Origin: Blautia glucerasea
GTDB taxonomy: Bacteria > Bacillota > Clostridia > Lachnospirales > Lachnospiraceae
Direction of reading: 5' to 3'
DNA length: 34,144 nt
Assembly (NCBI RefSeq): GCF_013304385.1
Contig: NZ_JAAITU010000043.1
Span: 1 to 34,144, forward strand
The notes beneath the pieces were generated by a model that saw nothing but the letters and a program-made list of their open reading frames with translations, had not been told where the DNA came from and did no database searches. Of this stretch, positions 1 to 7,075 are shown piece after piece (the stretch's first letter is position 1; each line of letters opens with the position of its first letter). The translations under genes and the position numbers were made by a program.

Positions 1-5
1 ATAAA

Positions 6-33
6 AGAATCTGCCTATCTCTAAGCAGATTCT
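6..33 (-). terminator. Hairpin, possible terminator at left edge
   Basis: AGAATCTGC (6-14) pairs with GCAGATTCT (25-33), a 9-bp perfect stem with a 10-nt loop. On the minus strand it is followed by TTTTAT, so it would terminate leftward transcription. The rest of 34-257 holds two small hairpins (CCCGC/GCGGG around 137-152 and AGGGC/GCCCT around 166-185) but no gene I can support. Confidence 0.4.
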
Positions 34-260
34 CTTAAGTTTATGATGTTGGGCTAAGCCGGTGGTCATGATTTTGCCTGTTCCTACGCATTTAGAACCC
101 AGTATTGACGGGGATAGGATAAAACACTCACATACCCCGCCGACTATGCGGGAAAAACCTTGAAATATAGGGCTTTTTAAGGCCCTAAAGGCGTAGGTTG
201 GTGCTTTGTTGCGATATGCTCCACGGTTACGGTGTATTGTTCATATTCTGTTTTCGGGAA

Positions 261-294
261 TCTTTATGAAATCTTCAAAATTGCCCGGTATGCT
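261..294 (+). promoter_or_regulatory. Promoter with response-regulator direct-repeat box, copy 1
   Basis: TCTTTAT (261-267) and TCTTCAA (272-278) start 11 bp apart, the spacing of one DNA helix turn used by OmpR-type regulators. A -10-like TATGCT lies at 289-294, starting 17 bp after the start of the second half-site. The box is 32 bp upstream of the transporter gene start. A near-identical box occurs at 4998-5015 with the same distance to a -10. The natural candidate binder is the response regulator encoded at 2932-3594; that is inference. Confidence 0.6.
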
Positions 295-325
295 ATCCGT
301 AAAATCAAAGAAAGGACTTGATTAT

Positions 326-1030
326 ATGGATATGATTTTGAAAACGACTGACCTCTGCAAAAATTTCAAGGGGCAAATGGCGGTAAACAATGTGTCACTG
401 AACATCCGGCGCAACTCGGTTTATGGTCTGCTGGGGCCGAATGGGGCTGGCAAATCCACGATCTTAAAAATGCTCACCGGCATTTTGCGCCCCACATCGG
501 GAAGCATCGAGTTTGACGGCCACCCGTGGAAGCGGAATGATCTGGAGCATATCGGTGCTTTGATTGAGATGCCCCCGCTTTACGAAAATCTGACTGCATA
601 CGAAAATCTCAAAGTCAGAACTACATTGCTCGGCCTGGACGATGCACGAATTAACGAGGTATTGCAAATTGTCCAGCTCACGAATACCGGCAAGAAACGG
701 GCCGGGCAGTTTTCTCTTGGTATGAAGCAGCGGCTTGGTATTGCTATTGCATTGCTGAACAGTCCCCAGCTTTTGATTCTGGATGAACCGACTAACGGCC
801 TTGACCCTTTAGGGATTGAGGAACTTCGAGAGTTAATTCGCTCTTTTCCCTGCAAAGGGATTACAGTTATTTTGTCCAGCCATATTCTGTCAGAAGTCCA
901 GCAGATTGCAGATCATGTGGGTATCATTGCTGGCGGCGTCCTTGGATATGAGGGAGAGCTTCGCGCCGGTGAAGATTTGGAACAACTCTTTATGGATGTT
1001 ATTCGCAGAAATGGTAAGGAGGGATATTAA
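326..1030 (+). CDS. Lantibiotic protection ABC transporter, ATP-binding subunit (LanF/NisF/SpaF type)
   Basis: ATPase of a membrane extruder that removes lantibiotics from the cytoplasmic membrane. With the ATG at 326 the protein has 234 residues. AAAGGA at 311-316 is 9 nt upstream of this start, and an upstream extension to 206 would swallow the promoter box. Walker A GPNGAGKST is at residues 37-45, the signature SLGMKQR follows, and Walker B is LLILDEPTNGLD. The Q-loop position reads IEMPP, with Glu at residue 81 in place of Gln. This E-loop is known as a hallmark of LanF immunity ATPases and separates this protein from BceA-type ATPases. It is followed directly by two permease genes and probably forms a complex with them. 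Expression is likely controlled by the RK pair downstream. Confidence 0.85.
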   Translation: MDMILKTTDLCKNFKGQMAVNNVSLNIRRNSVYGLLGPNGAGKSTILKMLTGILRPTSGSIEFDGHPWKRNDLEHIGALIEMPPLYENLTAYENLKVRTTLLGLDDARINEVLQIVQLTNTGKKRAGQFSLGMKQRLGIAIALLNSPQLLILDEPTNGLDPLGIEELRELIRSFPCKGITVILSSHILSEVQQIADHVGIIAGGVLGYEGELRAGEDLEQLFMDVIRRNGKEGY

Positions 1031-1777
1031 ATGGAGATGGCATATATTCAGGCAGAGAACCTAAAGCATAAGAGAACTTTCACAAAAACGCTGATCGTTC
1101 TGGCCCCGTTTGTAACTGCGCTTATGAACTTTTTTGCCCCTCTTTGGTTCCAGCTCAATTCTTATAATTGGTGGTATATCCTGCTTTATCCTGGATTCCT
1201 TACGCTCACCTGTGCCTTGATTGAACAGCGGGATAATGGCAAACTAAAATATCGTGCCGTTGCTTCATTGCCTGTTTCGCAGAACAAAGTCTGGAAAGCA
1301 AAAATTGGAGTGGCCGGTATTTACTCCTGTGTGGGGAATTTCATTTTCCTGGCGCTAAATCTGTTGGGCGGTTTTGCAATATTAGTTATCAACGAAATTC
1401 CCCTGACAATCGGAATTTGGCAGGCTGTGGCCGGAACAGCTTGTATTGTCATTGCAAGCCTATGGGAAGTTCCGCTGTGCTTATGGTTATCAAAAAAAGT
1501 TGGTATCTTTGTCACGGTTATTCTTAATGCCGGACTTGGAAGCGTTTTAGGGATTTTCACGGCTACAACCTCTTTGTGGATGATCTGCCCGTATAGCTGG
1601 GTGCCGCATCTTATGATTTCCGTGTTAGGTATTTTGCCTAATGGTGAGCCGGTTGCAGATCAGAGTACGGCAATGGCATTTTGGATGATTATACTTGTAT
1701 TGGTCATTTCGCTGGCCTGGTTTGCAGCGCTGTCATTTTTAACTGCAAGATGGTTTGAGAAAAAGGAGGTGGGGTAA
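1031..1777 (+). CDS. Lantibiotic protection ABC transporter permease (LanE type)
   Basis: Membrane subunit of 248 residues starting one base after the stop of the ATPase gene, with AAGGAGGG about 8 nt upstream of the ATG. The sequence has about six hydrophobic spans, for example around residues 20-40, 47-62, 95-120, 130-150, 160-182 and 218-240, as in ABC-2-like NisE/SpaE/CprB proteins. The N-terminus MEMAYIQAENLKHKRTFT is typical of this subfamily, in which the N-terminal part contacts the ATPase. It pairs with the next gene to form a heterodimeric channel. The family call rests on topology and on gene order F-E-G; which of the two permeases is called E and which G is by position only. Confidence 0.78.
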   Translation: MEMAYIQAENLKHKRTFTKTLIVLAPFVTALMNFFAPLWFQLNSYNWWYILLYPGFLTLTCALIEQRDNGKLKYRAVASLPVSQNKVWKAKIGVAGIYSCVGNFIFLALNLLGGFAILVINEIPLTIGIWQAVAGTACIVIASLWEVPLCLWLSKKVGIFVTVILNAGLGSVLGIFTATTSLWMICPYSWVPHLMISVLGILPNGEPVADQSTAMAFWMIILVLVISLAWFAALSFLTARWFEKKEVG

Positions 1778-1779
1778 CT

Positions 1780-2523
1780 ATGGTATCTGTGGTTCGCTGC
1801 TGGAAAGCAGAATATCAGAAGTGTAAACATAGCATTTTGCTCTATATGCACAGCATGATTCCGATTATATGTGCGGCGATTTTTGCGGGTTACTATCATA
1901 TATCCAGATGGGAACTGGCAACCAAAATCAGTGCCTATCTGGAAGTGCTGGCCGTTGCGTTCCCGTTTCTGATCGGCATTATTGTGGGCCTGGTTGTTCA
2001 GATCGAAAATCAGGCCGGGCATTATCAGCTTTTGTTGGGAACAATCCCATCTCGCATGGCAACGTATATTGGTAAACTTGGTTTTCTGATGATCTGTGCT
2101 TTTGGCGCAACATTTTTAGCGTTAGGAACATTCGCTGCACTATATAGGGATGCTCCGGCAAGCCTTTACCTGAAAGCAGGGATTCTATTGTTGATTACCA
2201 TGCTTCCCATTTACCTGATTCATTTGTTTGTGGGAATGAGCTTCGGAAAAGGTGCATCTATGGGATTGGGAATTGCAGGGAGTTTAATAGCTGCCCTTAT
2301 GATAACAGGGCTTGGTGACGCTACATGGAAATATATTCCCTGGGCCTGGGGCGTTCGTGCTATGGATTACACTGTGCTTGCATGGGATAGCCCCCAACTG
2401 TATGCACAGGTAAAAACCGATTTTTTCAGCGGTATGATTATTTCTGTATGCTGCACTGTTTGTCTGCTGATTGCCAGTTTGGTTTGGTTTCATGGTTGGG
2501 AGGGAGGTAAAAACAGTGAATAA
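1780..2523 (+). CDS. Lantibiotic protection ABC transporter permease (LanG type)
   Basis: Second membrane subunit, 247 residues, starting 2 nt after the stop of the first permease and preceded by AAGGAGGTGGGG. It begins MVSVVRCWKAEYQKCKHS, the same N-terminal layout as its neighbour (short amphipathic stretch with WKAE, then the first membrane span), and has about six hydrophobic spans. Tight spacing across 326-2893 indicates one transcript and fixed stoichiometry. Its 3' end overlaps the start of the lipoprotein gene by 8 bp, a sign of translational coupling. Confidence 0.78.
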   Translation: MVSVVRCWKAEYQKCKHSILLYMHSMIPIICAAIFAGYYHISRWELATKISAYLEVLAVAFPFLIGIIVGLVVQIENQAGHYQLLLGTIPSRMATYIGKLGFLMICAFGATFLALGTFAALYRDAPASLYLKAGILLLITMLPIYLIHLFVGMSFGKGASMGLGIAGSLIAALMITGLGDATWKYIPWAWGVRAMDYTVLAWDSPQLYAQVKTDFFSGMIISVCCTVCLLIASLVWFHGWEGGKNSE

Positions 2524-2893
2524 AAAGTGCCTGTTTGCCGTGGTAATTGTGCTTGTAAGTCTTATATGCTTATCGGCCTGCGGTGCGCTCCGCGATACCG
2601 CCGATAAAAATAAGGCGTTAAATGAATCTCTGCCGTATTATGAGCTGAACGCCGCAAACTATGATGAAATTTCATATAACGGCCTGACATATACCATAAC
2701 GGATGAATGTCTTGAAATGTCAGAACTGCAAGAAGAAATCGGGCAGGTATCGAAACGCTTCAAAAATGTGGCGGGGGAAGATTTCAGTTTCGGCTACGTT
2801 TACAGTATTGTGGATGTGGATATAAGCAATGCCGTAGCTGTAAATATCAACAATGAATATCGGAAAGCTGACATTAAAAATAATGATGAGTAA
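2516..2893 (+). CDS. NisI/SpaI-like lantibiotic immunity lipoprotein
   Basis: Predicted surface lipoprotein of 125 residues that would bind the lantibiotic outside the membrane while the transporter expels it. The chosen start is the GTG at 2516, with GGGAGGTAAAAACA in front. It gives the signal peptide VNKKCLFAVVIVLVSLICLSAC with lipobox LSAC, so lipidation would fall on Cys22. The longer upstream ATG would bury this signal. The mature part is acidic and carries the segment YNGLTYTITDECLEMSELQE, like the repeated domain of NisI and the single domain of SpaI. It overlaps the upstream permease gene by 8 bp. Assignment relies on domain resemblance plus context. Confidence 0.7.
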   Translation: MNKKCLFAVVIVLVSLICLSACGALRDTADKNKALNESLPYYELNAANYDEISYNGLTYTITDECLEMSELQEEIGQVSKRFKNVAGEDFSFGYVYSIVDVDISNAVAVNINNEYRKADIKNNDE

Positions 2894-2904
2894 CCTCGAC
2901 AATG

Positions 2905-2924
2905 TGGTATAATGGGGCGGGAGG
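2905..2924 (+). promoter_or_regulatory. Internal extended -10 promoter and ribosome site for the two-component pair
   Basis: TGGTATAAT (2905-2913) is a perfect extended -10 element lying 12 bp after the lipoprotein stop. No good -35 is seen, as is common for extended -10 promoters. GGGAGG (2919-2924) follows and fits the TTG start at 2932 with 7 nt spacing. A transcript from the -10 would start only a few bases before the Shine-Dalgarno, so the promoter function is uncertain. It could supply basal regulator and kinase independent of induction. Confidence 0.4.
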
Positions 2925-2931
2925 TGATTTT

Positions 2932-3594
2932 TTGACCCACTTACTTGTAGTTGACGATGAAGTTTCTATCTTGGAATTGATTAAGAACAGTTTGGGGAAA
3001 GATGGATATTTGATAACAGTCTGTCAAAATGCGGATGATGTAGACATCAAAAAGCTGCATTTCTATGACCTCATTCTTTTGGATGTGATGATGCCTGGCA
3101 CAGACGGGTTTGAGTTTTGCAAACAGATCAGGAATATGGTAGACTGCCCGATTCTCTTTCTGACCGCAAAGACATTAGAGGAAGATATATTGTTTGGATT
3201 GGGCATCGGTGCGGATGATTATATTACGAAACCTTTTCGTATTCAGGAGCTTCGCGCCCGTGTCGCGGCACATTTACGCAGAGAAAAAAGGGAGCATCAC
3301 AGCACACTTTCATTTGAGCCTGATATAAGATTTGACCTTTCCGCAAAGGTACTGTATGTTTCAGAACAGCCGGTTCCCCTTACCAAAAGCGAGTATTCAA
3401 TCTGTGAATACCTTGCGAAAAACCGGGGACAGGTTTTTACAAAAGAACAAATCTATGAAGCCGTTTTCGGGTTTGATGGAATAGGCGATAACTCTACGAT
3501 CTCAACGCATATAAAAAATATTCGTGTGAAATTGGAGCATTTCAAAATAAGTCCGATCAGCACCGTATGGGGGATAGGATATAAATGGGAGTGA
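2932..3594 (+). CDS. OmpR-family response regulator of the lantibiotic module (LanR/SpaR/CprR type)
   Basis: DNA-binding regulator of 220 residues with an uncommon TTG start at 2932, chosen because GGGAGGTGA lies 7 nt upstream and because translation then begins MTHLLVVDDE at the conserved acidic pocket. The receiver domain occupies about residues 1-115. The phosphoacceptor is Asp51 in LILLDVMMPG and the conserved Lys is in ITKPF. The C-terminal winged helix covers about residues 125-220 and ends VWGIGYKWE. It overlaps the kinase gene by 10 bp. The likely targets are the two 11-bp-phased boxes at 261-278 and 4998-5015. The TTG start may keep its level low. Confidence 0.85.
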   Translation: MTHLLVVDDEVSILELIKNSLGKDGYLITVCQNADDVDIKKLHFYDLILLDVMMPGTDGFEFCKQIRNMVDCPILFLTAKTLEEDILFGLGIGADDYITKPFRIQELRARVAAHLRREKREHHSTLSFEPDIRFDLSAKVLYVSEQPVPLTKSEYSICEYLAKNRGQVFTKEQIYEAVFGFDGIGDNSTISTHIKNIRVKLEHFKISPISTVWGIGYKWE

Positions 3595-4949
3595 AAAAGA
3601 AACCTACATTGAAAATATTGTTTCGCCAGTTTGCTATCTCCCTCATTGTCATGCTGGTAGCGGCAATTATTGTCCCTTCTGGTTTGGAGGGACTTGCTGT
3701 AAATGCTGGATTAGCTACAAGAGCAAATCTAAGTGAATTGCAGGTAAAAGAGATCATTCCAACGCTGACGATTGCCCCGGATATTACAAAGGTTGTGATT
3801 CCACAGGGATGCGGCTACTTAATTCTGGACAAGAACTTTAATGAGCTTTACAGCAATATGGACGATGATGAAAAAGAAATTGCCCTGCTGTACGCAAAGG
3901 GAGAATATATTGAATATGCTACGGAGAGGCAGTTTGCACTTGTTGTCCGGGAAAACGAATTTTGCGTTTTAAGGTATTATATTGGTTCTCAATTTACAGT
4001 GTCATGGCTACCGGAATATTTTCCATCTCCTGACACGCTTGCGTTTATCCTGATGGCTGTAAATTCGCTGCTGGTCATTATCATACTGACCGCCAGATTT
4101 GCTAAGAACCTGCGTACACAACTGACCCCGCTTTTTGAAGCAACTGCGGAGGTTTCAAAGCAAAACCTTGATTTTGAAGTAGGACACGCCAAAATCAAAG
4201 AGTTTGAAGATGTCCTTGCATCTTTTTCAGATATGAAAGATAATCTGAAAATTTCGTTAGAACGGCAATGGAAAACCGAACAGACACAGAAAGAGCAAAT
4301 CGCCGCGCTTGCCCATGATTTGAAAACGCCTCTGACGGTTATTCAAGGAAATGCTGATTTACTCACAGAAACAAATCTTGATGATGAGCAACGATTATAC
4401 GCTGGTTACGTCGTGGAAAGCTCCGGCCAGATGCAGTCATATATTCAAACCCTGATTGATATATCACGGGCGGCGGTTGGTTATCAGCTCCATATTGAAA
4501 GTATAGACTTGCCAGCGTTCATGCAGCACTTGTTCGGTTATATGGAATCACTATGCCAGACAAAAGAAATCCGGCTGCAAATGAATACTGTTTCACTCCC
4601 TCAAATGCTGAAATTTGATAGGGTGCTGATAGAACGTGCTATTATGAATGTTATCAGTAATGGGCTGGACTACTCCCCGCAAGGCGGAACGCTTTATGTG
4701 GATGTTCAGAGTAACAACGGTTTCGTGGAAATTTCAGTCACAGACGAGGGAACGGGGTTTTCTAAAGAGGCATTATGCCACGCACAGGAACGGTTCTATA
4801 TGGGCGATCAAAGCCGCAATTCAAAGTTACACTTTGGTATGGGTCTATATATTACAAATTCGATTATGGAACAACATAATGGTCAGCTTATTTTAGAAAA
4901 TTCAAAAGAAACCGGCGGCGCAAAGGTTACTATGAAACTTCCTTGCTGA
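3585..4949 (+). CDS. Sensor histidine kinase of the lantibiotic module (LanK/SpaK/CprK type)
   Basis: Membrane kinase of 454 residues that would detect a lantibiotic or envelope stress and phosphorylate the upstream regulator. A membrane span at about residues 14-32, an extracellular loop to about 148 and a second span at about 150-170 form the sensor. A HAMP-like linker follows. The H-box is ALAHDLKTPLTVI with His244. The N-box NVISNGLDYSP and G-boxes DEGTGF and GMGLYI complete the catalytic domain. The loop of about 115 residues is longer than in short-loop intramembrane BceS-type kinases, which fits the SpaK/NisK group. The gene is followed by a clear terminator at 4964. Confidence 0.85.
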   Translation: MGVKKKPTLKILFRQFAISLIVMLVAAIIVPSGLEGLAVNAGLATRANLSELQVKEIIPTLTIAPDITKVVIPQGCGYLILDKNFNELYSNMDDDEKEIALLYAKGEYIEYATERQFALVVRENEFCVLRYYIGSQFTVSWLPEYFPSPDTLAFILMAVNSLLVIIILTARFAKNLRTQLTPLFEATAEVSKQNLDFEVGHAKIKEFEDVLASFSDMKDNLKISLERQWKTEQTQKEQIAALAHDLKTPLTVIQGNADLLTETNLDDEQRLYAGYVVESSGQMQSYIQTLIDISRAAVGYQLHIESIDLPAFMQHLFGYMESLCQTKEIRLQMNTVSLPQMLKFDRVLIERAIMNVISNGLDYSPQGGTLYVDVQSNNGFVEISVTDEGTGFSKEALCHAQERFYMGDQSRNSKLHFGMGLYITNSIMEQHNGQLILENSKETGGAKVTMKLPC

Positions 4950-4963
4950 TTTTCCGATAGTGT

Positions 4964-4993
4964 AATGGACGTCTTTTATGTCCGTCCATTTTT
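4964..4993 (+). terminator. Rho-independent terminator after the kinase gene
   Basis: AATGGACG (4964-4971) pairs with CGTCCATT (4983-4990), followed by a run of T to 4993. It lies 15 nt after the kinase stop and closes the module. Confidence 0.75.
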
Positions 4994-4997
4994 CAAA

Positions 4998-5031
4998 TCT
5001 TTATGGAATCTTCAAAAATTCCTCTTATCAT
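4998..5031 (+). promoter_or_regulatory. Orphan promoter with response-regulator box, copy 2
   Basis: TCTTTAT (4998-5004) and TCTTCAA (5009-5015), 11 bp apart, repeat the box at 261-278. A -10-like TATCAT lies at 5026-5031, again starting 17 bp after the start of the second half-site. About 20 of the first 22 bases agree between the two copies, and similarity fades after that. No gene I can support follows within 450 bp, so the promoter is orphaned or drives a non-coding or lost product. Confidence 0.55.
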
Positions 5032-5050
5032 GTATCTAAAGAAAAAACAT

Positions 5051-5090
5051 CTGCCCAGCGGCAGAAAAGAAAAAAACCGCTGCTGGGCAG
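5051..5090 (-). terminator. Hairpin, terminator in leftward direction
   Basis: CTGCCCAGC (5051-5059) pairs with GCTGGGCAG (5082-5090), and CAGCGG/CCGCTG offers an alternative inner pairing. On the minus strand the stem is followed by ATGTTTTTTC. It sits 20 nt downstream of the orphan promoter, so it would be the first thing transcribed from it. Confidence 0.45.
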
Positions 5091-5337
5091 ACCCATTTTC
5101 ACGCTTAATTTATATTCACTGGTGGCGGTTTTGAGAAATCAAGGCCGCTGCTTTCTTTCTGTCATTCCCAGCAGTTAAAGGCATGGCGGACCACGGGAGG
5201 ACGCCGCCATGCTGTTTTACTATCATTATAATCTAATCCACTTCTACCGCTAAAAAAAAGCCTTGCCCCGCCACGGGAATATTCCGGCTATGAGTATGAA
5301 CTATACCATGTAAGAAAACAACAAAACGCTTCAAATC

Positions 5338-5375
5338 ATCGCCCGGTAGGTTTACGACCTGCCGGGCGATTTTTG
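5338..5375 (+). terminator. Strong Rho-independent terminator
   Basis: A 13-bp stem (5338-5350 with 5358-5370, one G-U pair) with core CGCCCGG/CCGGGCG and loop TTTACGA is followed by TTTTTG. It is the most stable hairpin in this region and points rightward, yet no complete rightward gene precedes it, which supports loss of a gene. Confidence 0.8.
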
Positions 5376-5509
5376 TCGATTTTCGCGGATTGTCATTTCC
5401 GGCAAAAAATCAGATGGAAAAGGAGGCGGTCAGCAGACCAGGGCCAGCATAGGCCCCTGACAACGGACAGGATCATCCTGCTCACTCCCCACGGAAAGGG
5501 GGTGAGAAG

Positions 5510-5642
5510 ATGAAAGTTACCCCTGATGATTACGGGAGGCGCTGCCAGTTTGACCATTTTTGCAAGCTGGTACTGTACCATGAAGCCGTTGACTACTTCC
5601 GGGAAAGGAAGCGTCAGCGTGGCTGGGAAACATCCTTTGAAA
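5510..5642 (+). pseudogene. Truncated element-borne sigma-70-like factor
   Basis: GGGGGTGAGAAG precedes the ATG at 5510. The first 44 codons read like the start of the small sigma factors found in Tn916/Tn1549-type elements, with the segments DDYGRRCQFDHFCK and HEAVDYFRERKRQR. After TSFE, near 5642, the sequence becomes A/T-rich and family resemblance stops. The frame runs on to 5782 only by chance and overlaps the convergent transglutaminase gene. Full-length relatives are about 130-170 residues, so regions binding core polymerase and DNA are mostly missing. The gene is broken by the deletion that set the edge of the element. Confidence 0.6.
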
Positions 5643-5701
5643 CTTGTATTTTGTCTGCCATATTACCATCCAAATTTAATTTTAATTCTAAAAGTTTAAA
5701 A

Positions 5702-6403
5702 CTATCGTTCTCTGATCTTCCTGATATTACGATTCATGAGGTGTCTTCCAATATGTCTATAAACAAATGCTTTAAAAGCTGAAATTTCTTGATGATGTTC
5801 CTTCAACAGTTTATCTGGACAATCATAAACACCAAAATCCTGATTGATTCCCTCGCTCTGAATATAAGTATTGTTCCTATCAAACTCAATAATGAGATTT
5901 CTGAAATCCTTGACTGCTACTCCATAACCGCAAAATGCACCTGTACATTCCGAATTTTGTTCCTGTAACTTCTTTATGTAGGTTTTATCCAAAATGAAAG
6001 CTTCCAGTTCGTACCACTGATTTTCGAAATTAATTTCTACCCAGCTATGGAAAATACTTTTTGGAGCATTACGGTAAACAAACCCGGTCATAGCCCCTTT
6101 CTGCAATCTTTTATCAATCGTAAAACCATGTACTCTGCATGGAATATTGCAGGCACGTAAAAGTGCCATAAATAAAGTTCCTTTTGTATTACATTGTCCA
6201 TAACCATCTGCAAGTACTTTTGAAGCAGGAATTCCGTCATCAATATTGTATCCAAATAAAATATCATCTCTTACATAGTTATAGATTGCCTTAATCCTTT
6301 CAAATTCACCCATTTCCTTCCATTTCATATTTTGAATAAGTTTTTGAATTGCCGGATTAGAAAAATCAACCATTCGTGTTTCCTTAAGATACTTATCTTT
6401 CAT
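5702..6403 (-). CDS. Transglutaminase-like cysteine protease-fold protein
   Basis: Predicted cytoplasmic protein of 233 residues with no signal peptide. The transglutaminase core spans about residues 35-140. The nucleophile is Cys71 in DGYGQCNTKGTLF and the catalytic His is His119 in IFHSWVEI. The third position, usually Asp, is filled by Glu in WYELEAF. Residues 1-34 (KYLKETRMVDFSNPAIQ) resemble the lead-in of the family, which includes peptide hydrolases as well as cross-linking enzymes, so the actual reaction is unknown. It starts inside the 3' end of the methyltransferase gene (11 bp overlap) and probably ends the operon begun by the ZIP transporter. Its stop is only about 60 bp from the edge of the element remnant. 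Confidence 0.7.
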   Translation of the reverse strand: MKDKYLKETRMVDFSNPAIQKLIQNMKWKEMGEFERIKAIYNYVRDDILFGYNIDDGIPASKVLADGYGQCNTKGTLFMALLRACNIPCRVHGFTIDKRLQKGAMTGFVYRNAPKSIFHSWVEINFENQWYELEAFILDKTYIKKLQEQNSECTGAFCGYGVAVKDFRNLIIEFDRNNTYIQSEGINQDFGVYDCPDKLLKEHHQEISAFKAFVYRHIGRHLMNRNIRKIRER

Positions 6404-7061
6404 TTCCTATCGCCTTTTCCATAGGTTTTCTCACAACACAATGCATTCGCATACCTTTACGGATTTCAAATTTTTCTACTTTTAATCCTGCTTTTTTGCA
6501 GCATTTTATGACCACATCTCTTGTTGGCACCTGGACATCTCCATGTCCGCATATATTTGCCAATGGCATTTCCAATGTATTCATCAGCCATACCAATACT
6601 TTATTGTCACTGGTCACATCTCTCAGTATCAATCTTCCATTTGGGCGAAGACATCTTTTCACACTGTCAAAAAATGCCTGTGGATCCGGATAATGATGGA
6701 AGCTCATAGAACAAATAATTGCATCAAATGAATCGTTTTCAAAAGGAAAGTTCTCACAGTCTCCTACAACAAATGTTGCATTTGAAATATTTTTCTTTTT
6801 TGCCTGCTCAATCATGGCCGGAGTCAGATCCAGTCCTGTATAATGTCGGTCTGGATATTTTTCTGCTAATAAAGAAATCATCGGAGCAGGTCCGCAACCT
6901 GCATCTAATAGATCTCTAAATGGCTCCTTTTCTAATTCTTCCAGAATATCCGGATAATCTTTCTTGCACATTTCGTAAATACCAGCATGGCTGCTTTCAT
7001 ATCTTCCTGCTGCTTTTGTAAATTCTTTAATTGACAATTTTTTATATTCTTCATTTTTCAT
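6393..7061 (-). CDS. Class I SAM-dependent methyltransferase (UbiE/Methyltransf_11 type)
   Basis: Transfers a methyl group from S-adenosylmethionine to an unknown small molecule. The start at 7061 was preferred over 7106 because GGAG lies 7-8 nt upstream and the protein then begins MKNEEYKKLS. This gives 222 residues. Motif I is DAGCGPAP (residues 53-60), the acidic strand-2 end is GLDLTPAM, motif II region is VVGDCENFPF, and SMSFHHYPDP plus LRPNGRLILRD are the usual post-motifs. The start lies next to the stop of the ketopantoate-reductase pseudogene tail (7076), so it was coupled to that gene. It overlaps the transglutaminase gene by 11 bp. The substrate cannot be read from the sequence. 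Confidence 0.82.
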   Translation of the reverse strand: MKNEEYKKLSIKEFTKAAGRYESSHAGIYEMCKKDYPDILEELEKEPFRDLLDAGCGPAPMISLLAEKYPDRHYTGLDLTPAMIEQAKKKNISNATFVVGDCENFPFENDSFDAIICSMSFHHYPDPQAFFDSVKRCLRPNGRLILRDVTSDNKVLVWLMNTLEMPLANICGHGDVQVPTRDVVIKCCKKAGLKVEKFEIRKGMRMHCVVRKPMEKAIGNER

Positions 7062-7075
7062 GCTTTTTTCTCCAA

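Larger units (their letters stand above)
5032..5509. other. Gene-poor stretch of the element remnant with three hairpins
   Basis: About 480 bp without a supportable gene. It holds a hairpin at 5051-5090, a hairpin at 5181-5212 (GCATGGCGG with CCGCCATGC, followed by TGTTTT) and a strong terminator at 5338-5375. The frame open at 4978-5178 covers the regulator box and has no ribosome site, so I do not call it. The layout of several terminators before the sigma-factor gene resembles a site where genes were lost. Confidence 0.5.
1..5642. mobile_element. Remnant of a Tn916/Tn1549-type integrative element carrying lantibiotic immunity
   Basis: This block holds a lantibiotic protection module and ends in the 5' part of a sigma-factor gene of the sort carried by Tn916/Tn1549-like conjugative elements. 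By eye its base use is less A/T-rich than the following genes, and all its genes lie on the plus strand while the next block is minus. The sigma-factor similarity stops near 5642, taken as the right edge of the remnant. The left edge is outside the window. No integrase, excisionase, relaxase or attachment site is visible here, so the element is not mobile on what can be seen. The element identity is an inference from gene content; the truncation of the sigma gene is the strongest direct sign. Confidence 0.45.

Noticed and set aside
1..240. Minus-strand frame of 80 codons without stops at the left edge
   Set aside because: It has no start or ribosome site except a late ATG, crosses three hairpins, and I recognise no family. 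It could be the end of a gene outside the window, but this cannot be supported.
206..325. Upstream extension of the LanF gene
   Set aside because: It would translate the promoter box; the start at 326 has a proper ribosome site and fits family length.
326..4949. Reading the module as a Bce-type peptide resistance system
   Set aside because: There are two short six-span permeases instead of one 10-span BceB, the ATPase has an E-loop, and the kinase has a large extracellular loop.
4978..5178. Plus-strand 66-residue frame
   Set aside because: It starts inside the terminator and runs through the regulator box and a hairpin; no Shine-Dalgarno.
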